64,000 bases of DNA, from assembly GCA_031213475.1 (NCBI GenBank), contig JARUPZ010000017.1, positions 3,654,849-3,718,848 on the forward strand. Reading direction: 5' to 3'. The position numbers were made by a program, and so were the translations under genes. This document shows positions 53,040-63,914 of the stretch, in pieces. The first letter of the stretch is position 1. Every line of letters begins with the position of its first letter. Below the pieces are notes generated by a model that worked only from the letters and a program-made list of their open reading frames with translations, did not search any database and was not told where the DNA came from. This stretch comes from Nereocystis luetkeana. Its lineage: Eukaryota > Sar > Phaeophyceae > Laminariales > Laminariaceae.

Positions 53040-53270
53040 GTCGAAGCTATCTCAGCCATCGGAGCTGCAAGGGCAACGAGAGCAGGTGGAGCGATTAGAC
53101 AATTCAGAGAAGGAGGAGCACAATCGGATCAATAGGAGAAGGCAGACCAGGAGGATTAGGTGAGGCAGTTTCTCTACAGGAACCAGGCGGCAACTCCGGG
53201 TCTCTGAACGAGCTGCTCGAATATGTCAAGGTATACAAGGATGAGCATGGCCGGTGGGTGCTTGTCGGAG
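53040..53270 (+). pseudogene. Exon-like segment of an unrecognised gene
   Basis: After an acceptor-like TCTCTAG, two overlapping frames look protein-like: one reads VEAISAIGAARATRAGGAIR before a stop, the other (from about 53099) reads GGLGEAVSLQEPGG and then LNELLEYVKVYKDEHGRWVL. A one- or two-base shift separates them, so this is a decayed exon or a chance frame. AAG|GTATAC at about 53229 could be a donor. No family is recognised. Its possible partner is at 54540-54816, on the other side of the satellite. Confidence 0.25.
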
Positions 53271-53304
53271 GGGGGTTGGTGTATCATGCGCCGTTTGTGA
53301 CGTA

Positions 53305-53990
53305 TATCCGAGAAGGCCTATTCTGATTGGCCAACGCCTGCATGCTGCCCCCTCCCCCGATCTCTCCCTATGAAGCGTTATTCTTGGTACCCTCCACTGT
53401 TGTTTTACGCTTACTCTGCGTGTTGTATGTGCTGCATGCGCTTGCTGTCTTTGTTGCATGTGATGCCTGTTCGAGAAGGATCACTCTGATAGGCCAGCAT
53501 GGCCATTGCCACCCCACCCCCGCCCCCCCCCTCACCCCTATGCAGGGGTATTCTTGGTGTCCTTAAGACTAATCCTACGCCGGCGTATTGTTTGTGACGT
53601 ATGCGCTCGCTGTATACGTTGTATGCTCTGTGTGCTTGGGAAGGCCTTACTTCAGATTCACCAACACCCTCAATGTTGCCCCGCCCCCCGCCTTGCGGCC
53701 TTCCTTGCCTCTGGTATGATACCTTCTCAACTATTTTACGGTATTTACCGGTAGATTTGTATGCGCAGTATGCGCCTGCTGTGTGTGTTGTATGTATGTG
53801 CTGTCTGTTTCGGAAGGCTTCGTTCGATTTGCCTACATATTCATTGCTGCTCTCCTCCCCATGCAGCTTTGTTCCTGGTGCCTTCTAAACCATTTCAACA
53901 TATGTATGATGTATTAAACGGTCGGTATGCCCTCGTTATATGTGTTTCATGAGCTGTCTGTGTTGGAAGGCCTATTCTGATATACCAGCA
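53305..53990 (+). repeat. Degenerate tandem repeat, about 165-bp unit
   Basis: GAAGGCCTATTCTGA-like starts recur at about 53311, 53474, 53638, 53813 and 53966. Each is followed by a C-rich stretch, CTTGGTGCCTTC-like sequence and TGTATGCGCTG-like sequence. A further related segment is at 54340-54535. Cys/Val/Leu-rich frames across the array change from unit to unit. Confidence 0.65.
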
Positions 53991-54539
53991 CTCTCATCGC
54001 CCCCCCCCTAAACAATGAGCGTCTGTGCCCTAAACATAAAACGTCTGCGTTTTTTTTTGTGCTGAACCTACCGTAAAACACGCTAGGTAACACACCCGCT
54101 GGGTTGAATTTCCGAGCTGGTTTATTCCAAATCGAGGGACGGGTACACACAACGAAAATGGGGACTTTGAAAAAAGCTCGACTTGTAGCCGACAAGTTTC
54201 CATCGACGCATCACTCGGCGCCTGCGCTGTCCCCTCGCTGTGGAGAAAATCAGATTGGAAATTAGTCGGAGGGGGGGGGGGGGGGGGGGGGGCGAGGTGA
54301 TTTATCTTGCGTGCTAGACGGTTTGTGCTTCATGTTCGGGAATGCTTATGCATCCGGATTGTCCAAAGCGCCCATTGCCTCCCCCCTCCTCCTCCTCTCC
54401 GTGCGGCGGTATTCCTTGCACTCTCAACCGAACGACAGACGCCATATTTTGTGTGTTTTGCGCTCGCTTCGCTGTATGCGCTGTATGCGCCGTACGCTCT
54501 GAAGTTGGTTTTGGAAGGCCTGTCCTATACCTGAACGAG
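53991..54539. other. Spacer with G22 run and a diverged repeat unit
   Basis: G22 lies at 54271-54292. A diverged unit of the 165-bp repeat follows (GCGCTCGCTTCGCTGTATGC, GGAAGGCCTGTCC). No gene. Confidence 0.4.
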
Positions 54540-54816
54540 GGAGTTGGAGCTGTCGGTGGCGGCATCGATGGCACCGAGGATGGGGGCGGGGGGCGGGGCG
54601 ACGTGGTCTTGCAAGACGAGTGGGGCGAGCGAGAAAACGTCCAACTCGCCGAAGTAGCTGAGGCGGAGGGTAGCCAAGGATAACGCCTCCGTCGAAATAT
54701 CTGTGTGGGGCCGCGACGCGGACCGCGTGGGAGCGGTGCTGACGTCGGACGGGGAAAGGCGCTACCTGCCGTTCCAGCCTGTGGTCGACGGCTTGTGGCA
54801 GATGATGAGCAAGGTA
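54540..54816 (+). pseudogene. Exon-like segment with PFQPVVDG motif
   Basis: One frame reads GDVVLQDEWGERENVQLAEV and ends at 54682. A second frame, opening at about 54656, reads KDNASVEISVWGRDADRVG, then GAVLTSDGERRYLPFQPVVD and GLWQMMSK before a plausible donor (AAG|GTAATC). The frames overlap by a one-base shift, so there is either a small intron or a frameshift. RYLPFQPVVD has a relative at 55061-55090, which suggests exon duplication. The family is unknown. Confidence 0.3.
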
Positions 54817-54989
54817 ATCAGTGCGTAGTTGAGGACTATCTGTTTTTTAATGGCTACAGATAAATCAACCATGACTCTCTTGAAACGTACCATAGTCCTG
54901 GATTACAGCAGAGAAGCAAATAGTGGCCACTCGAGTCTAATCCCAGTCTTCTCCTGCGTAGCCGCCCGAGCATAGCCGAGGTGCACGAG

Positions 54990-55187
54990 CGAATGGCACG
55001 GCACTGCTCGTTGTTGTCAGTAGGCCTAGAACGTAGGACTAATGTCGTTAGCTGGCGATACACGCCGTTCCAGCCTGTTGTCGACGAGGCGACGTTGGCG
55101 TCTCATTTTCATGTTTATGACTACAACTATGAATACGCAAGAATGGTTTCATGCTATAGTTTATGCTTGCAGAAGTTTGGAGGGTGA
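54990..55187 (+). pseudogene. Diverged duplicate of the PFQPVVD segment
   Basis: The frame with CSLLSVGLERRTN, then RYTPFQPVVDEATLASHFHV, is parallel to GAVLTSDGERRYLPFQPVVD at 54732-54791. Similarity is clear over about 40 bp (CCGTTCCAGCCTGTTGTCGAC) and weak elsewhere. It may be a decayed paralogous exon. Confidence 0.3.
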
Positions 55188-55459
55188 TTTGTTTTTCTCC
55201 GAAAATTGCGAAGCATAGCCTCCCCCCGGCAACCTAACTAAGGCAAATGAGTCAAATGACTAAGGCAAGCAACAAATGAGTACGCCACCCCCCCCCCCCC
55301 GGCAACCCTACGATATACCTACAAATAGTGTACCGTATTCCTACTTGATTGACTAACACCGTACAAAATGCCAAGGTGTATATGTTATAGGAACAAAGCT
55401 TGTTTTCTTGCGGGAAATTCGTTTCGATCTTTCAATTTCGTTACGTGATACAGCTTCAG

Positions 55460-55613
55460 GTTTTCTTTTACTCTCCTTCCTGTAGTGACGTGTGTGCTTC
55501 GCCGCTCACTCCTCCACCTTTTGCCATGCCGCCGGGCCGCGTGAGGGTGGAAGCGACGTGGCGGATACCCACGCGGCGCTGCTGGCCGGTGGGTTAAGCC
55601 TTCGGGTAGTCAA
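55460..55613 (+). other. Acceptor-like site and short exon candidate
   Basis: TTTTACTCTCCTTCCTGTAG (55474-55493) is a good 3' splice-site pattern. Downstream, one frame reads HAAGPREGGSDVADTHAALL and stops at about 55613. It could be a terminal exon of whatever gene the 53-55 kb fragments belonged to; this is inference only. Confidence 0.2.
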
Positions 55614-56899
55614 TTAGTTGATCGATATGTCGCTGATTTCTCCTTATCGATCGGTTGTCTGTTGATCGGTCGATTGACTGTGCTATTATTGTTGGTTTGT
55701 CAGTCGATTGGCCGTTCGACTGGTCGGTAAAATTATTGGGATGGTTGGTTGGTAGAGGCCGGTAAATAGTATAATATGAGGTATCATATTGTATATAGTA
55801 GGATGTGATATAAGCATATCGATATCACCGAAATTAAACACGACATGAATATGTACATCATAATCACAGCATATATATGATATGGTAGATTCTGAGATAA
55901 AAACCACGATTTAAGCCGTTTATCGAGTTGCGTAGAATGGGCTTGGGCTCGGTGAAGCGTATCAAGGCGAGAACATCGATTCGTCCCGAGCGGCAGCTCT
56001 CTACCTACTACTACTACGAACAACGGGTGTACAGCTGTGTACTTGTCGTAAGCAGGTATTTTTAAACCCACCAGCCAAATAAAAAATCGAGCGCCAGCTG
56101 CAACGGGGCGTAACACAGAATTAATAAACTCGTCATCTTGGAAACGATGCAAACGCCGACTTTGAACTGTTACGAGGCAATTATTGATAATACCAACCAG
56201 CCGCTACGAAGATCATCATCGCCGAAAAAGTCGAAACAAAGACAACTAACTCCAACCTATCGGTACACTTCTAACAACACGAACAAATTAAAATGTGAGA
56301 ACTCCGACTGTACACTCACAACAAGAACAATGCAATATCATAGAGGACTCAGATTATACACTAACTACAAGAAACGCACGAGAACTCCGGCATACAGGTA
56401 TATATATGCGTGGACTGAATGAATATCTGACGACCACCATTATGCTTGTGCTATTACTACGGCAGGCATTGGTTCCAAATGTTCGTCGAAGGGCGCGTCG
56501 ATACTCGAAGTTTTCTCTTTGGCTGATATACGAGGTAGTGGGTACTTCCTAAACAATTAACCCCTAGAAATACTTGCTCGTAGCGACAAAGGGAGTGGAT
56601 CGGCTGCGACTACCACAACCCTCGTTTAGAGTGCGGGTTCACAATGTGTTCCAAGTTTGTCAGCTATTATTAGCCTTGCGTGTTTCACGGTGACGGTATT
56701 TTGCCGGTGGTCGAAAGGAGGTGTTCCGAAGACGCCGACGAGGCCCGAACGGTGTGGTACTTCCTCGCCAGCGGTGCCAAGGTTGGATAATATATCTCCT
56801 GCTTGCTCTTCTTCCAATATGCGAGAGGAGTCCCGACGCTCGGCACAGTTTCTAGCGAAACAGAGGCCTACTTAGACTCGGCCTCGTACTCCATCGCTC
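55614..56899. other. Intergenic, nothing supported
   Basis: TCGAT/CGATTG-type degenerate short repeats at 55615-55740. Frames up to 122 aa show no domain. Confidence 0.35.
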
Positions 56900-57450
56900 T
56901 TCTTGTCTATGAATTCCCAGCGCCAACCGTCGCGTATTCCGTCGACTAACCGTCGCATAAATCGCGCAGCCAACCATCATCGCATATTCCGTCCGTTGAT
57001 GATAACTTAATATAATATGGGCGCCAACCATTTTATATTTTCGGCATCAATCATAGCATGATCCGGGCGCCAACCACATGTTAGTCCGTCCGTTAGCCGT
57101 TGCGCCATCCGTGCGACAGTCATCGCATATCCCCCCCCCCTCAACCATCACAGAATCTGGGCGCCCATCATGGCCAATGTTTGGCGCCAACCATTTGCAT
57201 ACTCCGTGCGCCAACCAGGTCATATTCTGTTATTTAACCATCGCGTGATCCGGGTGCCAACCATCACATATATATATATATGGTGTGTCCCCCATCGCAT
57301 ACATCGTGTGCCAATCATCGCATATCTTGGACGCCAACGATCGCTTTTTCCTGACGCCAACCATCGCATAGTCCGTGCGCCAACCATACAATGTTCCGTC
57401 CGATAGCAATCGCGTAGTCCGGGTGCCAACCGTCGCATTTTCCGTGCGTT
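56900..57450 (+). repeat. Degenerate minisatellite, about 28-bp unit
   Basis: GCGCCAACCATCGCATA-TCCGT recurs about eighteen times with many changes (for example 57183, 57210, 57356 and 57379). A C10 run and an (AT)n run interrupt it near 57130 and 57268. The 78-aa frame inside is an artefact of the repeat. Confidence 0.8.
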
Positions 57451-59739
57451 AACCGAGCCGTGCTGAGGTAGATGTGCACCAAATATTTTATGAGGCTCCT
57501 TACCTTCAGGAGGTATCTAAACAGTACTACAGCAGTAGACTAAAAATCTATCGCCACTCCACACAACATGTCTACAACAGCAGTCGACAAAAAACGTCGC
57601 AGCAGATCGGCTCGAAAACGACAAACGAGTTCCACATCCATTTACTGTATCTACACGACGAACATACAAAAGAAGAGCAGCACAACTCGCCTCGGGAAAA
57701 ACGGCAATGATCGAGCTCGTACAGCTGTACATATCTACCGGTAAAGACGGCGAATCATACGACATCCTGTTTCGCCTTACAGCGCAATACCGATTGCCTC
57801 AAAGTCCACGCGACGAGCTCGCCGTCCTGTCCTGTTCTATCTTATGCCTGGCTTTGCGGCATATACAATGCGGCCGATGCGACAGCCCTATTGTATATAG
57901 CTCTTTAATTGCGGGGGAGGGGGTGGGGGGGGGGTTCCCATAAAATATAACTACACGCTCTGGCCACTTCCATCACGGTGGGCCATGTAGGCCCAAACGG
58001 AGAGATAGGCTTCCCAGTGCAATACTGAAAATTACAGAAGTACCATCGATGGAAAGCCTAATATCAACCGCGTATTATGCACGGACGACCTGGTCGATTC
58101 ACGCAGTAGTTATTGAGATACACGCACCAATTGAGTTACTTGGGGCTTATTTTGGGCCTATTTACTATGGGTCTCCGAGGTACACGGTTCGCCACGGGAT
58201 ATGTCTCTCAAGTCTCTCACTTAGCTGTCACCGACGGCCTCCGCTCAGTCAACTCTACAACGGGAGGCAACAAGCTTACCCCCACCGCCGCCTCCACCGC
58301 ATCAACACTCCTCCCACCACCACCACCATTACCACCACCTCCACTAATGCCGTTATTAGCGGTCGCGGTCACCTTAGCAGTATATGTCCGCCTTCTGCTA
58401 GCGCGAAGCCTCCAGACAACAGCAAGAGAAGCGCAAACCAGACCAAACAGATGAAAAGGAGACACGCCATAAGAAACTCCTCTACTACTACTGCTGCTGC
58501 CATTCCGGTTAAGAGTTTTGTTGTTGTTGCTGTTGGAGTTCTGTTTCTTCCGCCAACGCCCAGGAGCAGAGAATTGCTTCTTTCTCAGATCAGCCGCCAA
58601 TGTGTCGAAGCGGGTTAGAGGTGGCATGCCCGGGCAGCCACAGGTCACGGTGAGTTCTGACGCTGCTGGTTCCTCGATTTCCTCCATTTGTCCAGAGAGG
58701 TCACCTGAGAAACGCGATATATGTACGAAGGCAGGCACCACGAGATGATACACCGGCATGGGTTATACCCGTACGGACGGAATGATTTCGGCCAATCAGA
58801 TCACAAAGCGGGTTAATTGTACTTGGCACTTGAACAGATGCCCTGTTTATACACCTACCCAGAACCAATATTAAAATTTGGGAAACAAAACGTGAGAAAC
58901 AAAAACCTCGCAAGATCTGGAAAATCCGGAGAACAGATCTCCGATAGCCACGGCCCTTAGCAAAGAGCGGGCGTGGCAGCTGAGTGTTCCATCCACGGCA
59001 GTTTGTGATTATCGCGGGATTGGAGTGTCCTCGCTTTCTCGACGAAGCTCTACACCACACCTAGGATAACGTTAACGACTTGGGATAGTTAAAGTGGAGT
59101 AATTTATTTAGGCTCGAGAGGGAGATGATATGCACACCTTGCTCAGTTCGCACATTACGTAGAGTTGACCTGCGAGCATTACCTGCAGAGAATGAAGCAG
59201 AGTCGGCGCCAAAGGTTCAAGGTGCGATACAGACTCCTACGGGGGGCCACATACATCAGAACCCATCACGATGAACCCAAGAACCACATATATATCCCTC
59301 CATGTTCCCGCTACCTTATTTGGTCACGAAAATCTTAGAGTAAAATGTTCCCCAGGATGGAGAGGAGCGGGCAATATCCTTTGGAGAATCTCGAGAGCTC
59401 GAGCGAAGACACACGACTCGAACAACTTGCGTGAAGTAGACCCCTCAAAACCCACCAACCACACTCCCAAACCCAGATCCCTGCTATACATACTCCGGCG
59501 CTGTCTTAACCACACCGCGACGATAAGTTAGCGGTCCTGGAGACGTCGGTTTGCCAGCCTCTCGTCCTCTATGCACACCGTCGAAAGGGGCTGGGAACCC
59601 GTGATGATAAATATTACGAGGGGCCACAGTAACCAGTAGCCACGGTGGACCACAAAAAACAGGCATCCCTTGATGCGTGATAGGCACCGTGTTCGGTACT
59701 GAATACTATGTTTTCCCCTCTACTATAATAGTTTGAATA
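57451..59739. other. Intergenic, nothing supported
   Basis: Fragments resembling the TTACGGGG MITE end are seen at 58134-58180 (GGGCCTATTTACTATGGGTC) and 59613-59640 (ATTACGAGGGGCCACAGTAA). Frames at 58049-58618 (+) and 58217-58759 (-) overlap a CCACCACCACCA/CTCC-rich stretch and have no domain. Confidence 0.35.
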
Positions 59740-59900
59740 ATTGTTTCTTCAGATACCATATGGAAGGGGCAAGGGGGCGGCGGTGGGACAGTGGGGTGTA
59801 CTCGATAGGAGAGCTGCACTCGACCTCATGCATGGCCGTAGTCGTATGGCCATAGCGGGGGGGGGGGGGGAGGGGGGGGGGCGGTGTACCAATTTGTTGC
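59740..59900 (-). repeat. Poly(C)-family dispersed repeat, rearranged copy
   Basis: On the minus strand, CTATGGCCATACGACTACGG and CCATGCATGAGG match the family core. The neighbouring G14 and G9 runs (59857-59870 and 59872-59880) lie on the opposite side of the core from the usual junction, so this copy is rearranged or lies between two units. Confidence 0.5.
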
Positions 59901-60070
59901 TCGCCTTACGAGCGGTCTCCCGCGAAAAAAAGTACCAGCATTTCTCTCCCCCCCGGCAGGCGTCACTCCATCCCGAGGAGCTTTGGCCGTACCACGAGCC
60001 GGAGTCTTAAGGTTGGTGAACCCCCCCCCCCCCCCCCCACCCCCCCCCCCCCCCCCCGAAAAAAAAAAAA
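59901..60070. repeat. Poly(C) double run followed by poly(A)
   Basis: C18 (60021-60038), one A, then C18 (60040-60057), followed at 60060 by a run of about eleven A. The proline runs in frames across it are artefacts. Confidence 0.9.
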
Positions 60071-61979
60071 GCGCCTGCAATTATTTTTTGCAGTGCGCGA
60101 CGAGAATGACGAACAAGCCCCTAAAATATCCCCCTATGAGAAAATGAATATATCACCTGTTTATGTTTACCGGTATATGCACGCGTTTGCCGCGGCGAAA
60201 AAACACAAATTGGATTGTTCTTCTCGAGAACGTGTTTTTTCGCCTGCCACTCCGTCATGAAAACATAGGTGCCGTTTGCACTGGTTATTATTGCTGAGCA
60301 CATGGTCCTTGTATTTAGGGACGTAGCGGTGCGCACTGTGGTACGCACGCCGAAAAATGGCCAGGCGCTTCGGGACGGATGCGCGGCCACCCGTAACCAC
60401 GGCCGCCGTGATGCGTCGGGCGCAGTTCTGACGAACCCACGCGCGTATAGTGCCGCGACCGATGTTTCGAGCCGTGGTACGCACCTACGGTACTTACGGT
60501 AGTGGTCCCTCTATATGGTGCTGGCTAGGTAGTGCAGGGTGTCCGCTGTAGTGCCTGCGAAATCGCTTGGCACAGATGGGATTAACCAGTGTTGCAGTGT
60601 GCGGAGTGGTGCCGGCTGCCGCTACAGTGCCGGTATTTTTGGGTGGCGCGATAGCGGCACTATCGAAGGACCATTGCGTCACCGGAACGGATGACTCACA
60701 TGCCCAGGTTACTTCCGATGGGTGGTTGAACATGTTGGCCATCTGCGCTGAGACGCAGTAAACGGTTTCTTCTTCCTTGCTCCGCGCGTTGATGCTATCA
60801 GTAGACATCAGAACCCAGTATTCCTGCAAAAAAAACAAACGAACAGGAAATGGAAAGACATTCGACCAGCGGTGACGGAGGAAAAACGAGCTTGAGACGG
60901 GAAACGCAGTTCAATGTGTTGTTGCTCGAAGTGTTTTTTTTTATATGGAGTTTTTGTTTTTGATGAAGAGCGTATTGAAATTAACGTTGACGCCTGCAGC
61001 ACAATTAACAAATACACCTTATTAAACATGTACTTCGTATGTTTACGAGCTTCAACACTACAGTAGCTCCCACGAGAAAAACTTCCGCCGACAAACTGAC
61101 TCTAGGAATACGCCACTGATGTAAATTTGACGATCGGCTCAGTACTGTTCATACTAACACTAGGAACACCCGAAAGATTCTCCTTTTTTCGAACAGAGGT
61201 ACGAAAAACATATATCAGGCACGAGTACAAAACAAGTAACGTGGTCGGCCTTCCCAAAGAGGTTGAGGCGTACACACTCGACTTTAGAGACCCTGTCCTT
61301 AACGCAATCGAGGGTACACAAGGTGACGCGCTTCCAAAAAAAGCACAGAAGATGCGCGCTTGATGGCGGAGAGGGGGGAGGAGAGCCTGACGCGACAGGC
61401 GTCGCAATCTGGAGTCGCAATACGGGGTAGCTTTTTACGCCTTGCCAGGTGGTTATTTCTGACGTGACGGATCCCCCCACCCGAGGAACCACCGGGCGTG
61501 TGAATGCCCCATTTTTGCAGCACGCATTATTCGTCGGCACCTACGCAGGTGATGGATTGGTCATCTGGTCCATTAAGCCAACAAGATTTCTTGAAAACAA
61601 CTTGTGGTGGTGGGGGGTATGGAGGCTAAAAACAACAGAATAGGCATTACCCCTACTGGCCAGCGCACGCGATCGTCTACGAGTTTGGTGGGGCTTCACG
61701 GCTACAACTGACGCCTGCCACGATAGGGGTAGGCGGAGTGTGCCAACCATCTGACATCGCATTGTTTTTTTCGTGTACTCGTAGCAACAACAGCAACAAC
61801 AAAACCTTTGTTTTCGAACCACCATCGCACCAGCCATACAAACATACAAAATACGCAGAAGAGCGGTGAGTACACAATCGCACGAGTCAGATACGAAGGA
61901 CCCAAAACCGCGGCGATTACCGCACTCAACTTCAGCTGTAACTGTAATCGCCTACACAGCCAACGAACGAGTAGCCAGC
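60071..61979. other. Intergenic or 3' side of the minus-strand gene
   Basis: No separate gene is supported. Further 3' exons of the 62-64 kb minus-strand gene may lie here but could not be traced. GTGCGCACTGTGGTACGCAC and CGTGGTACGCAC-type motifs are present at 60329-60485. Confidence 0.35.
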
Positions 61980-62181
61980 GACCAATAGTCAGCGGGGTCA
62001 CAGCCATGAGTGACCCCCCCCCGATCTGAGTTACAAAATATAGGAAGGAAAAGGCAATTGGGGAAAATGAGAACGCGAAGAAACAACTACGATGAAAAAT
62101 AGCAAACTCACGGTATAACATACTCCGGAGTTGTGAAATACGTCGGATGGGAAAACAACCAAAACTAAAAACCGAACTCAC

Positions 62182-63914
62182 GTCTTCGGCGAAACTCGGA
62201 TCGACGAATGAAGTCGTCGCCAACACGTTTTCGCCGCCCCCAGCGGAGGCTGGCCTGGGCGACGAGTACACGTACTGGCCCACCATCGGCGGGACCTTCC
62301 CCAGCACCGCGTCCGCGCCGTAGCATCCCTCGAGCTCTGGGTGGCTCGAGGACGCGACAGCGACAGACTGCCCCTCCATGCACGTGTCGACGAAGAACTT
62401 GGTGTTTGCGATGAGAAGGTCCCGCCCAGATCCGTGTCCGTGAGGTTGTTCTTCTAGATTCAGAGTCTTCCGCACGTCTTGGTCAAGTCGTTGCACCCCC
62501 GCCGCCTCGAATGCCTGGCCATTCGCCGCTGGGGGAAGTCGTCGACCCCCCCCCGCCGCAGGTAGTCGCTGCCCTGCCACCGCGGGTAGTTGCTGCCCTA
62601 CCGCCGCGCTTAATCGCCGCCATTCCGCGGTCAGTTGCCGCCACACCGCGTTTGGTTGCTTCCCTCCCACCGCGTCTAGTCGCTGCCCTCCCGCGGATAC
62701 CTGCCGCCCTCCGGCGTTTAGCGGCTGCCCTGCCGCGGCTGATTGCCGACCCCCCGCGTCTTGTTGCTGCCGTCCGGCGGCTGGTCGTTGCCCTCCCGCG
62801 CCTAGCTTCCCCTTGAGGTTGTAGACAATGGCATCTGACCAAGCGCTGGCGCCGTCGTCTGCGATGGCTCTGGCGGGTAATTTTCCCGCCGCGTCGGACG
62901 ATGCAATCACCTGTTTGGTTAGTAGACGGAGTTTCGAATTGCTAAGATAACCGATTCCCACTGCAGGATGATCTAGACGTTTAACCCCTTTAGAACCGCA
63001 ATCCCATTTGGGAGACAAATTACTTATAATTTGACTGATTTGTCCCCAAAACGGGACTGCGGTTCTAAAAGCACATGTGTAAATAAGCTCCTGATCCGCG
63101 GGATTCAGCTCGTGTTGCCGGGTGGGAGCTACATTAGCTACATAATCGAGGAACTGTTTTTTTTTTGTTATCTGGGTTAAATCTGACTGTGCAGACCAAC
63201 GCACAGCACCTCGGAGCGGCAGGTTGGGACCTGCTGCAGTGATCTAGGCCGTGATGTATATGTAAGACGCGTGGCTGGTTGCCTACGCCAGCTGCCTTCG
63301 TCGGGGATGATAGGTCCCGTTAGTACGACGTAAGAAAATCACGGGGGGGGGGGGGGGTTAACCCTTCTACTACTGTACTGCACAGGAACCTAACTATGAT
63401 TCAAGTCCGAAGTGTTTCTTCCCCCTAACAAGAACGCAGTCTGACAGGGGTTAATCATTTTATTATATTTGCCACCCCGGACGGAGATGACGGAAAAAAC
63501 GGAAATGCAAGGATTGTTGTGATATAGATATGGAGACATGAACGGTCCTTTTATTTCCGTCCAGGGCAGGCACTGCTGAGCCGGACAACTACCTATTTCG
63601 GGGGAGTGGGATATTTAAAAGTTACGCAATAGGTAGCAATCTGAACCAAAACTAAATCGATAAACATCGGGAGACGCAAGGATTTCAGGTCCGCCGTGGG
63701 TTTTGATTGCTTTGGGGCCGCCGTCATAGCGGGGTTAGGTGCTGGTATACCAGGCAGTGTGTGTTTGTACTCTAAAACAAAAAAGGAGCGCTACTTGAGA
63801 ACGCCAGGCTGGTACCTTTACCTCGAAGTTCTCGAAGAAAAGGGCGGCGCCGAGGAGTTTTGTTACCAGTAGTGCGAGGCAGACGCCGGGCGCCCTCTTC
63901 CTCCTCGCCACCAT
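62182..63914 (-). CDS. Signal-peptide protein with ~8-residue repeats (partial)
   Basis: Exon 1 is 63914..63822 (31 codons), starting MVARRKRAPGVCLALLVTKL, a basic start plus hydrophobic core typical of a signal peptide. Its donor is GAG|GTAAAG. Exon 2 is 62910..62182 (243 codons), between acceptor AACCAAACAG and donor GAC|GTGAGT. Both junctions are phase 0, giving FENFE-VIASSDAAG. Residues about 68-173 are repeats on an AAGGQRLP/AVAGQRLD-like theme (period about 8). A non-repetitive C-terminal part follows, with NTKFFVDTCMEGQ and HPELEGCYGAD. A possible exon 3 starts at 62025 (TTTTGTAACTCAG|ATCGGG) and reads SLMAVTPLTIGRWLLVRW; that 156-bp intron is itself open in frame, so retention cannot be excluded. 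No family is recognised; a secreted or wall-associated role is inferred from the signal peptide and repeats only. An in-frame ATG at 63968 is an alternative start, but it would bury the signal peptide. Confidence 0.6.
62500..62820 (-). repeat. Coding ~24-bp repeats in exon 2
   Basis: The DNA has GCCGCCCT and CGCG-TTAGTCGCTGCCCTCCC-like units about every 24 bp. The minus frame reads Ala/Gly/Gln/Arg repeats with period about 8. The + strand also stays open (62511-62816, Leu/Ala/Pro-rich), which is a by-product. Confidence 0.75.
62995..63070. mobile_element. TTAA-flanked MITE in intron 1 of the minus-strand gene
   Basis: TTAA (62991-62994) then CCCCTTTAGAACCGCAATCC; the right arm is TTTGTCCCCAAAACGGGACTG, CGGTTCTAAAAG. 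The last few bases and the right TTAA are missing. Confidence 0.75.
63362..63450. mobile_element. Probable old TTAA-flanked MITE, 89 bp
   Basis: TTAA lies at 63358-63361 and 63451-63454, with exactly 89 bp between them as in the 35479 copy. The right end reversed reads CCCCTGTCAGACTGCGTTC, similar to the family end CCCCTTTAGGACTGCAGTC. The left end CCCTTCTACTAC is more diverged. A G15 run abuts its left TTAA. It also lies in intron 1 of the minus-strand gene. Confidence 0.5.

Noticed and set aside
58049-58759. 189-aa and 180-aa opposing frames
   Set aside because: They overlap each other over a CCACCA/CTCC-rich tract and show no domain or splice evidence.
61702-63204. A single 500-aa minus-strand protein
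   Set aside because: The frame runs through a TTAA-type MITE and both sides of an AACCAAACAG acceptor and a GTGAGT donor. Splicing explains it better, and only 62910-62182 looks coding with confidence.
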